Both the position numbers and the translations under genes were made by a program. 64,000 nucleotides of DNA from Cronobacter condimenti 1330 (GTDB taxonomy: Bacteria; Pseudomonadota; Gammaproteobacteria; Enterobacterales; Enterobacteriaceae), in assembly GCF_001277255.1 (NCBI RefSeq), contig NZ_CP012264.1:2604001-2668000 (forward strand), read 5' to 3'. The notes beneath the pieces are model-generated. The model was not told where the DNA came from. It ran no database searches and was given only the letters and a program-made list of their open reading frames with translations. Position 1 is the first letter of the stretch, and every line of letters starts with the position of its first letter. This document shows, in pieces, positions 7,922 through 16,360 of this stretch.

Positions 7922-9130
7922 GTGAAGAACCGCACTCTTGGCAGTATTTTTATCGTCGCCGGTACAACGATCGGCGCAGGAATGCTCGCTATGCCGCTGG
8001 CGGCGGCTGGCGTCGGCTTTGGCGTGACGGCGCTCCTGCTCTTTTTATTGTGGGCGTTGATGTGTTATACCGCGCTCCTGCTGGTCGAGGTCTACCAGCA
8101 CCACGCGGCTTCTACAGGGCTTGGAACACTGGCGCTGCATTATCTGGGCAAACCGGGGCAGTGGCTTGCGGGCTTCAGCATGTTGTTTTTAATGTATGCG
8201 CTTACGGCGGCTTATATCAGCGGCGCAGGCGAGTTGCTGGCATCAAGCCTTAGCCAGTGGACGGGGCTGCACCTGACGCCTGCGGCCGGCGTGCTGGCCT
8301 TTACCCTCGTGGGCGGGCTTATCGTCAGTATTGGCACGCACAGTGTGGATCTCGTCAACCGGCTGCTGTTTACGGCGAAAATCGTCTTTCTGGTTGTGAT
8401 GCTGGTGATGATGATGCCGCACATTCATCAGGCGAATCTGCTGACAATGCCGCTGGAGCAAGGGCTGGCGCTTTCTGCCCTGCCGGTCATGTTTACTTCT
8501 TTTGGGTTTCACGGCAGCGTACCGAGCGTGGTGAGCTATATGAAAGGCGACGTGCGTAAGCTGAGGGTTATCTTTATCACCGGCAGCGCGATACCGCTGG
8601 TCGCGTATCTCTTCTGGCAACTGGCAACACTTGGAACCATTCCCTCCACGACCTTTATCGGCTTGCTCGCGACCCATGCCGGATTGAATGGTTTATTACA
8701 GGCCGTACGCGATGTCGTTGCCTTGCCGCATGTCGAACTGGCGGTGCACCTCTTTGCGGATTTGGCGCTGGCCACCTCATTTCTCGGCGTGTCCCTTGGG
8801 CTGTTCGACTATCTGGCGGATATGTTTAAACGCCGTCGGACGCTCGCCGGCCGTGCGCAGAGCGGGCTGCTGACCTTTATTCCACCGCTGGCGTTTGCGC
8901 TCTTTTATCCGCAGGGGTTCGTGATGGCGCTCGGCTATGCTGGCGTGGCGCTGGCCGTGCTGGCGCTGCTGCTGCCCTCCCTGCTCGTCTGGCAGAGCCG
9001 CAAACATCATTCAGCGGGCTGGCGGGTTGCGGGCGGAAAGGTGATGCTGGCTGTCGTCTTCCTTTGTGGTCTGAGTATTGTGGCGATTCAGTTTCTGATT
9101 AGCGCAGGCGTGCTGCGCGAAGTGGGCTGA
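7922..9130 (+). CDS. tyrP: Tyrosine-specific transporter TyrP
   Basis: Inner-membrane tyrosine/proton symporter of the hydroxy/aromatic amino acid permease family, 402 residues with about 11 transmembrane segments. The N-terminus MKNRTLGSIFIVAGTTIGAG and the inner motif FTSFGFHGSVPSVVSYM are nearly identical to E. coli TyrP, which also starts with GTG. The start codon here is the GTG at 7922. TyrR boxes lie upstream and an intrinsic terminator follows, so it is monocistronic. It sits next to ftnA as in E. coli. Confidence 0.96.
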   Translation: MKNRTLGSIFIVAGTTIGAGMLAMPLAAAGVGFGVTALLLFLLWALMCYTALLLVEVYQHHAASTGLGTLALHYLGKPGQWLAGFSMLFLMYALTAAYISGAGELLASSLSQWTGLHLTPAAGVLAFTLVGGLIVSIGTHSVDLVNRLLFTAKIVFLVVMLVMMMPHIHQANLLTMPLEQGLALSALPVMFTSFGFHGSVPSVVSYMKGDVRKLRVIFITGSAIPLVAYLFWQLATLGTIPSTTFIGLLATHAGLNGLLQAVRDVVALPHVELAVHLFADLALATSFLGVSLGLFDYLADMFKRRRTLAGRAQSGLLTFIPPLAFALFYPQGFVMALGYAGVALAVLALLLPSLLVWQSRKHHSAGWRVAGGKVMLAVVFLCGLSIVAIQFLISAGVLREVG

Positions 9131-9137
9131 TTAACGC

Positions 9138-9170
9138 GCGCGTCCGGTAGAGCAATCCGGACGCGCTTTT
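9138..9170 (+). terminator. Terminator of tyrP
   Basis: GCGCGTCCGG/CCGGACGCGC stem followed by TTTT, 7 bp after the tyrP stop codon. Confidence 0.88.
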
Positions 9171-9181
9171 CAATATGCATC

Positions 9182-9598
9182 TTAAAGACTCAACGGCTTG
9201 CCGAGATAAAAGCGAGTATGGTTGTTGAGATAATCCGGCGCCACGCCGTAAACCTCATAACCCTGCTTGCGGTAAAATTCGGGTGCCTGAAAGCTAAACG
9301 TGTCGACGAATACGCGTTTACAGCCGCGCTTACGCCCCTCATCTTCCGCCATGGCGATGAGCGTAGCGCCCGTCCCCTGCCCCCGCAGCGTTTCATCCAC
9401 CCACAAGAAATCGATATGCAGGCAGCCCCAGACGCTGCGCCCGGTAAGGCCGCCCACCAGATTTCCCTGCGCATCGTTTACGCGGATAATCACCTCTTGC
9501 GCATTCATCGGCATATGGTCTGCGTTATACACATTGACCTGTTTTTTAATTTGCGCTTTCAGCGCCTCGTCGGCTTGATCAGTAAGCAGGTATTCCAT
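9182..9598 (-). CDS. GNAT family N-acetyltransferase
   Basis: Cytosolic acetyl-CoA-dependent acetyltransferase of 138 residues. The core GNAT fold is visible: LHIDFLWVDETLRGQGTGAT carries the acetyl-CoA pyrophosphate-binding loop (R-G-x-G-T-G), followed by the helix with EGRKRGCKRVFVDTFSFQA and the closing FYRKQGYEVYG motif. AAGGAG precedes the ATG at good spacing. It is a stand-alone gene convergent with tyrP. Substrate unknown. Confidence 0.9.
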   Translation of the reverse strand: MEYLLTDQADEALKAQIKKQVNVYNADHMPMNAQEVIIRVNDAQGNLVGGLTGRSVWGCLHIDFLWVDETLRGQGTGATLIAMAEDEGRKRGCKRVFVDTFSFQAPEFYRKQGYEVYGVAPDYLNNHTRFYLGKPLSL

Positions 9599-9739
9599 CG
9601 TCTTCTCCTTGTCTGTTTAAAAAACCATAACGATTTAAGCCAGTGCGCGTAAGCGCTGAAATCTGGCAGGGCACTGGCGAACACGATACGAATGCGATGC
9701 GCGAGGCTCAGACGTGGCTTTTGATGACAATAATTGCGA

Positions 9740-9768
9740 TAAAAAAAGCCAGTCCTCATGGACTGGCT
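9740..9768 (-). terminator. Strong intrinsic terminator, minus strand
   Basis: Nine-base-pair perfect stem with TCAT-type loop followed by TTTTTTT on the minus strand; ends either the candidate sRNA or the DUF6404/lipoprotein transcript. Confidence 0.85.
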
Positions 9769-9962
9769 TAGCGTGTGACCGGTTGGGCCTTACCTGGCCC
9801 TTATTCCGCAATGTACGATTTTCCCCCGAGCGAGTCAGGTGCAGAATGGCTCAACCTGGGGCTGCACTGACCAGGAAAACTCATTGCAGCTAATGGGCAG
9901 CACCATGATGGGGTGCGAATTAAAGGTAGCAGCTCACCGCAAATGCGAATACATGATATATA
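9740..9962 (-). ncRNA. Candidate structured small RNA
   Basis: A 475-bp stretch without a gene ends on the minus strand in a strong intrinsic terminator (AGCCAGTCC-TCAT-GGACTGGCT then seven T). Upstream of it are further hairpin-capable segments (GGGCC/GGCCC around 9785-9800; GCACC/GGTGC around 9900-9916) and a TATATA -10-like element at 9957-9962. No reading frame of note is present. I do not recognise a known family. The terminator could instead serve the DUF6404 operon upstream, with a long 3' untranslated region. Confidence 0.35.
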
Positions 9963-10074
9963 GACCAGTCAGAGTTTATTGCCTGAATGTGACTATGATC
10001 ATGAGAATGACTTAAGGGAAATGACAGTAACCGGGCGTGAGAGACCCGCATAGGCTTGCGACATACACAGGCGA

Positions 10075-10425
10075 CTACAGATCTTTCCAGTCTGGCAGGT
10101 TATGCACGCGTTTACGCCATCGATGAAACGCGGCTGACGCTACGCCCGAGAAAACCCCATACATAAGACTCCGTACAAACGCCTCGGACGGTTGTACGCC
10201 ATGAGATCTCCAGTCGCAAAACCACATAAATATTCCCCATATAATACCGAAATCAAGCCCCATTATGATGATAACTTGCCACACGGGAGCGAAAGGCAAA
10301 GGCGGTATATTAATCCCTAATTTCCATAATCCATGTACCAGGGGTGGAACATAATTACTTAGCCACAGATTTTTACTTTTCATCAAAGCAAGCGCGTGTG
10401 CTTTTTTCCGCTCGAAACTCATCAT
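10075..10425 (-). CDS. DUF6404 family membrane protein
   Basis: Small protein of 116 residues. It has the DUF6404 pattern as I recall it: an N-terminal ERKKAHALALMKSKNLWLSN, then YVPPLVHGLWKLGINIPPLP, a membrane segment with GLDFGIIWGIFMWF, a second one with SLMYGVFSGVASAA, and a closing L-P-x-W-x-x-L motif. Function is unknown. It lies 23 bp downstream of a lipoprotein gene on the same strand, so the two are probably co-transcribed. Base composition is lower in GC than the flagellar genes, in keeping with an accessory locus. Confidence 0.7.
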   Translation of the reverse strand: MMSFERKKAHALALMKSKNLWLSNYVPPLVHGLWKLGINIPPLPFAPVWQVIIIMGLDFGIIWGIFMWFCDWRSHGVQPSEAFVRSLMYGVFSGVASAAFHRWRKRVHNLPDWKDL

Positions 10426-10448
10426 TCTTTCCTTTTATTCCGCACATA

Positions 10449-11174
10449 TCAGGGACGCATCAGGGGTTCTATTCCGATCCACTTTAATGTTGGCTGATAA
10501 CATAACTTAAATGGTGGGATTGTTATTTTTTGTCCTTCCACTTCAAGTACGCCAGCGTGGATTGTCCATGCTACGTTCGCATCTTTGTTATAAATATTGA
10601 AAACGACGTACGCCGAACCGTAATCATCATTGTTAGTGATCCGCGGTACATTACGATGCACTTCATCACTGTTGATGTCATAAGGAGAAGGCCTGGCGTA
10701 TGCCATGTTATCTTCCGGAAAATCATAGGGGAATGTTGTTGTCCCAAGAAAAATCTCAGGTCGCGCCTGAAGGCGTTTACCGTCGCCCAGATCGATATAA
10801 GCCTTACGGGTATCCAGCATGACAGGGACAGGCGGCGTCCCTTTACTTCCCGTACGGGACGGACGTTGCCGGCCTTTATTATAAGCAATCAGCTGCACAT
10901 AAAATTCAGGCCGTGCTTCTGGGCCTTGCACAAAAGGGATAGTAAAGTTGCCTTGTTTCTCCGGCATATAATTGCCGGGAATAGCGTGATCGTAGAGATA
11001 GGTTTCCAGGATAATATCTTGCTTCCCGTTCGGGCTGTCGACATTAAACTCATATTGACGTTTACAGAGATCAATATAGCCCGGTCTTTCTCTTGGATAA
11101 GGAATACATCCCACAAGAAGCGTAACGGAAAGCGTGGCCATTACGCCCCATTTAACGTGATGTAGCCGTGACAT
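10449..11174 (-). CDS. Putative lipoprotein of unknown function
   Basis: Secreted protein of 241 residues. The N-terminus has a charged start, a hydrophobic core and the lipobox LLVGC (Cys23), so the mature protein is expected to be lipid-anchored in the envelope. The mature part (starts IPYPRERPGYIDLCKRQYEF) is rich in beta-type and aromatic residues and ends with IEPLMRP. I do not recognise a domain. AGGA lies 7 bp before the ATG at 11174. It is the first gene of a likely two-gene unit with the DUF6404 protein. A role in contact-dependent competition is possible, since small envelope lipoproteins paired with DUF genes often have one, but nothing in the sequence proves it. Confidence 0.7.
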   Translation of the reverse strand: MSRLHHVKWGVMATLSVTLLVGCIPYPRERPGYIDLCKRQYEFNVDSPNGKQDIILETYLYDHAIPGNYMPEKQGNFTIPFVQGPEARPEFYVQLIAYNKGRQRPSRTGSKGTPPVPVMLDTRKAYIDLGDGKRLQARPEIFLGTTTFPYDFPEDNMAYARPSPYDINSDEVHRNVPRITNNDDYGSAYVVFNIYNKDANVAWTIHAGVLEVEGQKITIPPFKLCYQPTLKWIGIEPLMRP

Positions 11175-11354
11175 ACTGAAATCCTATAAAAAATTCCCTG
11201 AACGTAGCTTATTTGACGTAAGCGTATGTCTTCAAGCTACCAACTTTGAGGCTCTGTTCTGCGCGGCGCCTTTCCCTGCGCCTTCGAATTGCAGCGATGC
11301 GCGGACACTCTTTCGAGGCCCGCTGAGCTGCCCAATAGACGGCTGAGGCAGGCG

Positions 11355-11882
11355 TTAATCACTACGGTCAGGCAGGTTGACGCCAGAAAGCGCAGAAGCA
11401 CGCTTTGAGCCAGACCTGACAATACTGAAACTCCCGTCAGTTTCCAGCACCACGGCATCGACCTCTTCCAGTTGAGCGATTCCCCCCGCCCGAACCGCCG
11501 CGCGAATTTCATCCTGAGTCACACGTGATGCGCGCATTGCCTGTTGAAGAAAATGCCCCTGATAAAACAATAAAGCGGGTTCCCCGGTGACCAGTTTGCG
11601 AAACCAGCTCACCCTGACGCTTGTCCAGGTCACCGTATATTGAAGCGCTATCAATAGCGTGAACGCGAGCGTCCCCTGAGCAAGGGATACATTACGGTTA
11701 AGCAGAACCGTTGCATATGTCGATCCCAGCGCGACGGTGATAACCAGATCAAAGGCATTCATTTTGGAGAGTGTCCGGCGGCCAGACAAACGGAGCAAAA
11801 TGATGAGATTAATGTAAGCGAGTACGCCAATGATGAGCGTGCGAGCCAGGGCAGAACCGCTATCGAAGAACATCTCTGTCAC
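11355..11882 (-). CDS. YetF/DUF421 family inner-membrane protein
   Basis: Protein of 175 residues with three N-terminal transmembrane segments (about 12-30, 36-55, 60-85) followed by a cytoplasmic YetF domain. Family signatures are LLRLSGRRTLSKMNAFDLVI near residue 30-50 and the late IAQLEEVDAVVLETDGSFSI. The role of the family is poorly known. The start is taken as the GTG at 11882 because GAGGAG precedes it by 7 bp; an internal ATG three codons later would be too far from that site. It stands alone. Confidence 0.85.
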   Translation of the reverse strand: MTEMFFDSGSALARTLIIGVLAYINLIILLRLSGRRTLSKMNAFDLVITVALGSTYATVLLNRNVSLAQGTLAFTLLIALQYTVTWTSVRVSWFRKLVTGEPALLFYQGHFLQQAMRASRVTQDEIRAAVRAGGIAQLEEVDAVVLETDGSFSIVRSGSKRASALSGVNLPDRSD

Positions 11883-12208
11883 TAAATCTCTCCTCTTTTA
11901 TATCGGTGGATATTGATATCCGGCCTCAGGCACACGTTGCCTGTCTTCCAGCCAGCTGCCGCGTTTAAAAACCAAGGGTAAGTCACAAAATCAGTATTGT
12001 CAGAAAATCTGTCTTTTTTGTGGCATCCACATGGGTTTTGCATTTAACCTGTTGATATATCAATTCCATATCACTGCCGCTTTGCTATTTTCACCTTCCC
12101 GCGAGCCCCTCAAGAAATATATTCCTTAGTCATTCCCGCCTGCCAGTCAGGCTTACTTATTGATTTGTTTATTAATATACAAAAAATAGAAACATTTTTC
12201 TGGCGACA
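11883..12208. other. Intergenic region before the second MCP
   Basis: About 330 bp between the YetF gene and the sigma-28 promoter of the second chemoreceptor. It becomes very AT-rich towards the right. I see no gene, RNA or repeat in it. Confidence 0.5.
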
Positions 12209-12235
12209 TAAAGATTTAGCTTTGGGCGTCGATAA
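12209..12235 (+). promoter_or_regulatory. Sigma-28 (FliA) promoter for the second chemoreceptor
   Basis: TAAAGATT, an 11-bp spacer, then GTCGATAA: only two bases away from the FliA consensus, with exact spacing, 38 bp upstream of the MCP start codon. Confidence 0.82.
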
Positions 12236-12273
12236 AAGAGGAAGATTCATTTTCGCCACACCAGGGATTTCTC

Positions 12274-13812
12274 ATGACCATTTTAAAGAAACTATCGATT
12301 ATCTTCGGCTTTACGCTCGTTGCGCTACTAATGCTTGGAATATTAAGCATAAATTCTCTGTATCATGCGCAAGATCGCTTTGATTATGTCGCAACTAACT
12401 CACTGCCGAGCATCCATAAAATCGGCGAAATATCTCAAAATCGTGAGGAAGCGAGACGGCAAATACTGATGGGCCTGCTCGCAACGAACAAAACCGCGTT
12501 TGAAAAGCATATGACTAATGCTCGCGACTTTTTAAGCAAGGCGCAGGAGGGATTAAATTATTATAAATCCCATCTGACATCAGATGAGAAAGATACGCAG
12601 GCAATAAATTCCACGCTTCAAAGTTTCAACGTCTATCTGGAGAAAGTTAATAAGACCGTTGATATTTATAATACGCAGGGTGTTGATGCTGCCAGGATCA
12701 TGGTTGCCGATGGGGGAGAAACAGCTACAGCCTCGGTGGCCTTGAGCGATAGCATTAAAAAAATGCTTGCTTATAACTATGAAATTGCAACCAATTTTGC
12801 CCAGGAGAATAACAAACAGTACCTGAGTACTTTTTGGCTGCTGATTGGCATAATTTGTACCGCGGTGGTGATTACCGCACTGTCGTCTTACAGCATTCTT
12901 AATTACCTGAAAAACGGCCTGAATACTTTGCAAGGCAGCATGAAACATATCGGTGAACATCTGGATTTAACGCAGCGTGTTGATCTTGATAAAAAAGATG
13001 AACTGGGGTCAACGGCTACGAGCTTTAATCACCTGCTGTCTAAACTACACGAAGTCCTGTCCGGCGTTAAAGCGGCCAGCGCAGAAGTGGATACCGCGGC
13101 CAGTGAAATTGCGCTAAGTAATGATGACCTCTCATCACGTACAGAATCCCATGCCTCTTCTCTGGAAGAGACTGCGGCAAGCATGAATGAGTTGTCTGCG
13201 ACAGTGAAACAGAACCTGGATAATGCGAAAGAAGCTAATCACTTCATTAGTCAGGTTCAGTCAATCGTACACGACGGTAACCGTGAGCTCAGCACACTGC
13301 AAAACTCCATTAATGACATATCGGCCTCGTCTAATAAGATTGCCGAAATAACCAATATTATTGATGGCATCGCATTTCAAACCAATATACTCGCCCTTAA
13401 CGCTGCCGTTGAAGCTGCACGCGCAGGCGAACAAGGCAAAGGCTTTGCGGTTGTAGCAGGCGAAGTGCGTTCTTTATCACAGCGCTCGTCCGTTGCCGCA
13501 AGAGATATCAGAACGCTTATTGAAGAAGCCATCCAGAACGTTGAAAAAGGCGTTGTGTCCGCCGCCAATGTCACATCACGTATGGATCAGGCCCTGCATG
13601 TGGTTGATGAAACGACCCAACTGATTAATCAGGTGAATAATTCATCAAAAGAACAAAGCTACGGCATTGAGCAGGTGAATATCGCGGTAAATAACATGGA
13701 AGGTAACCTGCAGCAAAACGCCTCGATGGTAGAGCAAATGGCCTCTGCAGCAAATTCTCTTAGCCAGCAGGCGGCAAAACTCCTGAGTGGGGTAAGCTCG
13801 TTTAAGCTTTAA
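12274..13812 (+). CDS. Methyl-accepting chemotaxis protein, four-helix-bundle sensor type
   Basis: Chemoreceptor of 512 residues. TM1 spans about 8-28, a periplasmic four-helix-bundle ligand domain about 30-188, TM2 (LLIGIICTAVVITALSSY) about 189-212, then HAMP and a complete signalling domain with the tip FQTNILALNAAVEAARAGEQ and the GKGFAVVAGEVRSLSQR segment. Unlike the receptor at 5018 it ends in VSSFKL, with no NWETF tail, so it would rely on other receptors for efficient methylation. A strong sigma-28 promoter is placed directly upstream. It is clearly lower in GC than the core genes, which suggests acquisition. Ligand unknown. Confidence 0.94.
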   Translation: MTILKKLSIIFGFTLVALLMLGILSINSLYHAQDRFDYVATNSLPSIHKIGEISQNREEARRQILMGLLATNKTAFEKHMTNARDFLSKAQEGLNYYKSHLTSDEKDTQAINSTLQSFNVYLEKVNKTVDIYNTQGVDAARIMVADGGETATASVALSDSIKKMLAYNYEIATNFAQENNKQYLSTFWLLIGIICTAVVITALSSYSILNYLKNGLNTLQGSMKHIGEHLDLTQRVDLDKKDELGSTATSFNHLLSKLHEVLSGVKAASAEVDTAASEIALSNDDLSSRTESHASSLEETAASMNELSATVKQNLDNAKEANHFISQVQSIVHDGNRELSTLQNSINDISASSNKIAEITNIIDGIAFQTNILALNAAVEAARAGEQGKGFAVVAGEVRSLSQRSSVAARDIRTLIEEAIQNVEKGVVSAANVTSRMDQALHVVDETTQLINQVNNSSKEQSYGIEQVNIAVNNMEGNLQQNASMVEQMASAANSLSQQAAKLLSGVSSFKL

Positions 13813-14485
13813 GTAAATCGACTTCAAAGGGCCAGAAATGTCGCATCAGTCATGCGCGTTGCTGGCCCTCTCACGTCGGCACAACAGGTTATTACAAACG
13901 GATAGCACGCCCGACGATCATAAATCAGCTTTTCCGGTGCCAGGCCTCTCGCTATTCCTGCCAGGCGCATGTACTTTCCGGCTGTGTAGGGCTTTATCTC
14001 ATCAGGCAGCCCGTGCCTGCAGTGAAAAAAGAAAGATTGGTCAGGCTCCAGAGAGCGCCGCCTGTTTTAATCAGAACAGGTTTTAATGAGAGAAGTCGTC
14101 CATCGCTTATGCTGCTAAAGGCACTCCCCCTGCTTCGGCAAAAATTCACCTCCTGAATGAGCGAAATCCCTGCCAGAACGCGCCGATAACGTCTTATATT
14201 TTGCGTGTGCAAAAGCCAACGATGACCTGTAACGCTTTTAAAGTGCTCTTTTTTTGCGCTATCGGTGTTGTTTGGCCGAAATTTTGACATTGATTCCCTT
14301 GCCAGCACTGATACAGCCAGTAGTCTGTCTTATTAGGCTTTTGGGCGAGAGCGGTGATATGGCTTACGTGATTAACGATACCGCAGCATTGTGGTACCAA
14401 TGCCCCTATTTACGTAATAGTGATGTTGGTACTTCGCCGCTTTTTGAAATCATCAAATTCGAACGAATAACAGAGGAAGTGTCAG
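13813..14485. other. Gene-poor stretch
   Basis: About 670 bp with only short frames on both strands, none with a convincing start site or recognisable protein. Base composition is mixed. It may hold decayed sequence; I see no RNA, repeat or insertion-sequence end. Confidence 0.4.
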
Positions 14486-14815
14486 GTGAAGAACCTACAT
14501 GTTGTTACGCTCATGGCTGGCGTAATCATGCTTTCGGGATGTTCCGCTTTTCAGAAGCATCATGGTATTAACTGGGGCGATGGCCCATGCCCTGCTCCTG
14601 CTAAAGATGAACGTGGTAGCAACGGTGCACTGAAAATTGAAGATGGTCGGACGCTGAAATGCCAGGTAAGACCTTTCGTTAGTAATATGGCTTGTCAGGG
14701 CATCACTGACAAAACGAATGCTGATGGTGTGGTTTGTCAGAATGGTCTCGGCGAAACCGCCTTTTTCCTGTTTGATGATAAAGGTGTGCTGGAAAAGCAC
14801 AGGTTTATTAAATGA
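14486..14815 (+). CDS. Small putative lipoprotein
   Basis: Protein of 109 residues with an N-terminal signal peptide and the lipobox LSGC (Cys19), so lipid-anchored when mature. The mature part contains four cysteines (PCPAP, LKCQV, MACQG, VVCQN) that could form two disulfides in the periplasm. The start is the GTG at 14486, preceded by AGGAAG. No domain recognised; it has no close partner gene and sits in an accessory zone between a chemoreceptor and the tRNA cluster. Confidence 0.65.
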   Translation: MKNLHVVTLMAGVIMLSGCSAFQKHHGINWGDGPCPAPAKDERGSNGALKIEDGRTLKCQVRPFVSNMACQGITDKTNADGVVCQNGLGETAFFLFDDKGVLEKHRFIK

Positions 14816-14913
14816 TTTGCCACCCATAAACCGTCGACCCGCTGTCGTAATGGCCAGTTAACACACGGTTTTGTTATGTAGTGCTGCAGGCCAGTAATCA
14901 TGCCCGCGCTAGT

Positions 14914-15060
14914 TTAGATTGTTTCCAGGGATGAAATAATCCCGTTCAGCGACGGCAGTAAGTCGGGAGCGGGCAGTTTCACCTTGGAGGTACACATCCA
15001 GATATGGAGCTTATACGGCACAATGGTGTGTTCGCCGCTGATGACGGTTCAGCCCGCCAT
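14914..15060 (-). pseudogene. Possible 3' remnant of a coding gene
   Basis: On the minus strand a frame of about 45 codons (reading TVISGEHTIVPYKLHIWMCT, then KVKLPAPDLLPSL) looks protein-like, is closed by a TAA and interrupted upstream by TGA. It has no start site. I do not recognise it. It lies just downstream of the leuZ tRNA, a common place for leftovers of integrated elements. Confidence 0.25.
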
Positions 15061-15218
15061 GATAGGGCGCGAGGGTGCATCTTATTAACTGACTGCGCAA
15101 CTGAGGCTGGTTACTGGAACTCGCAAGAGAAGCGTGAACACATATAGCGCGTTATTTTAGATTGCGCTGGTGCCGTTAGCCGGTGAGCAGTAAAAGCAGT
15201 TTGAGAGACCATTAGAAA

Positions 15219-15245
15219 ATAAAAAACCACCCGAAGGTGGTTTGC
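15219..15245 (-). terminator. Terminator of the glyW-cysT-leuZ tRNA operon
   Basis: AAACCACC-TTCG-GGTGGTTT stem followed by TTTT on the minus strand, 40 bp after leuZ. Confidence 0.88.
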
Positions 15246-15285
15246 ACGACACTGCTTATTGCTTTGATTATTCTTGTGTTTCCCA

Positions 15286-15372
15286 TGGTGCCCGGGGCGG
15301 GACTTGAACCCGCACAGCGCGAACGCCGAGGGATTTTAAATCCCTTGTGTCTACCGATTTCACCACCCGGGC
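15286..15372 (-). tRNA. leuZ: tRNA-Leu (anticodon UAA)
   Basis: Class II tRNA of 87 bases with a GCCCGGG acceptor strand, long variable arm, the T-loop GTTCAAGTC and encoded CCA. The anticodon loop reads TTTAAAA with TAA as anticodon. Third gene of the glyW-cysT-leuZ unit. Confidence 0.97.
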
Positions 15373-15384
15373 TCGGGAAGAAAG

Positions 15385-15458
15385 TGGAGGCGCGTTCCGG
15401 AGTCGAACCGGACTAGGCGGATTTGCAATCCGCTACATAACCGCTTTGTTAACGCGCC
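15385..15458 (-). tRNA. cysT: tRNA-Cys (anticodon GCA)
   Basis: 74-base tRNA with GGCGCGT acceptor strand, anticodon GCA in TTGCAAA, GTTCGACTC T-loop and encoded CCA. It is the middle gene of the tRNA operon. Confidence 0.97.
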
Positions 15459-15513
15459 AGAATTGCGTTGCCTTTTCAGGCAGGTATCAGACAGTGAATC
15501 TAATACCAAAATT

Positions 15514-15589
<76 letters not shown>

Positions 15590-15677
15590 TTATCGAAGTA
15601 ATTTAAGCTAACCGCTCGAATCTAATTACTTGATTTATTTACCGTCCGGCGAATCGTGCCGCCGTTCGATGCGTTGC

Positions 15678-15705
15678 ATTCTACTTACCTGACGCAATGA
15701 GTCAA
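15678..15705 (-). promoter_or_regulatory. Promoter of the tRNA operon
   Basis: On the minus strand TTGACT, a 16-bp spacer and TAGAAT, followed by a GC-rich discriminator, about 90 bp upstream of glyW. It lies between pgsA and the tRNAs, so the tRNA genes have their own start. Confidence 0.7.
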
Positions 15706-15755
15706 CGAAATTTTCAGGCAACATGATTCGTTTGCTGAATTTTGCGCCGGATAGA

Positions 15756-16304
15756 TCAACGTTCGAGCAAATCCCCACGGGCAGCGTTCAAATACTGGAA
15801 CATCGACCAGAACGTCAACACGGCGGCGACGAAAAAGAGCGCAATGCCTGCGTACTCGATCCACATGTTCGGACGCCACAGTAAACCAATGAGTGCCAGC
15901 ATTTGCGCCGTCGTCTTCACTTTACCAATCCAGGAAACCGCCACGCTGCTGCGCTTACCAAGCTCAGCCATCCACTCACGCAACGCGGAGATGATAATTT
16001 CGCGCGCAATCATAGTGGCCGCGGGCAGCGTAATCCACCAACTGTGGTAGTGTTCTGCCACCAGTACCATGGCAATACCTACCATCACTTTATCTGCCAC
16101 CGGGTCGAGAAACGCACCGAAGCGGGTACTTTGATTCCAGCGACGCGCAAGAAAACCGTCAAACCAGTCGGTGATCGCCGCGAGGCAGAAAATGAGAGCG
16201 CACAGGAAAGGAGCCCAGTGAAAAGGCAGATAGAACGCCAGCACGAAAAACGGGATCAGAATGACACGAAACAGCGTCAGCAATGTAGGGATATTAAATC
16301 GCAT
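15756..16304 (-). CDS. pgsA: CDP-diacylglycerol--glycerol-3-phosphate 3-phosphatidyltransferase
   Basis: Inner-membrane enzyme of 182 residues that makes phosphatidylglycerol phosphate, the committed step to phosphatidylglycerol and cardiolipin. The CDP-alcohol phosphotransferase motif is complete: D-W-F-DG-FLAR ... GAFLDPVADK, providing the metal-binding aspartates. Several hydrophobic segments surround it. Length and sequence match E. coli PgsA. It follows uvrC by 56 bp on the same strand, and the tRNA operon follows it. Confidence 0.97.
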   Translation of the reverse strand: MRFNIPTLLTLFRVILIPFFVLAFYLPFHWAPFLCALIFCLAAITDWFDGFLARRWNQSTRFGAFLDPVADKVMVGIAMVLVAEHYHSWWITLPAATMIAREIIISALREWMAELGKRSSVAVSWIGKVKTTAQMLALIGLLWRPNMWIEYAGIALFFVAAVLTFWSMFQYLNAARGDLLER

Positions 16305-16360
16305 AGTGCAGGTAACTATCTGTCATAATTTGAGATTACCGCTATGTTGCTACATAGCCC

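Noticed and set aside
13994..14308. A 104-codon minus-strand frame in the gene-poor stretch
   Set aside because: No ribosome binding site, no domain, and residue use that does not look like a folded protein. I left it as undetermined sequence.
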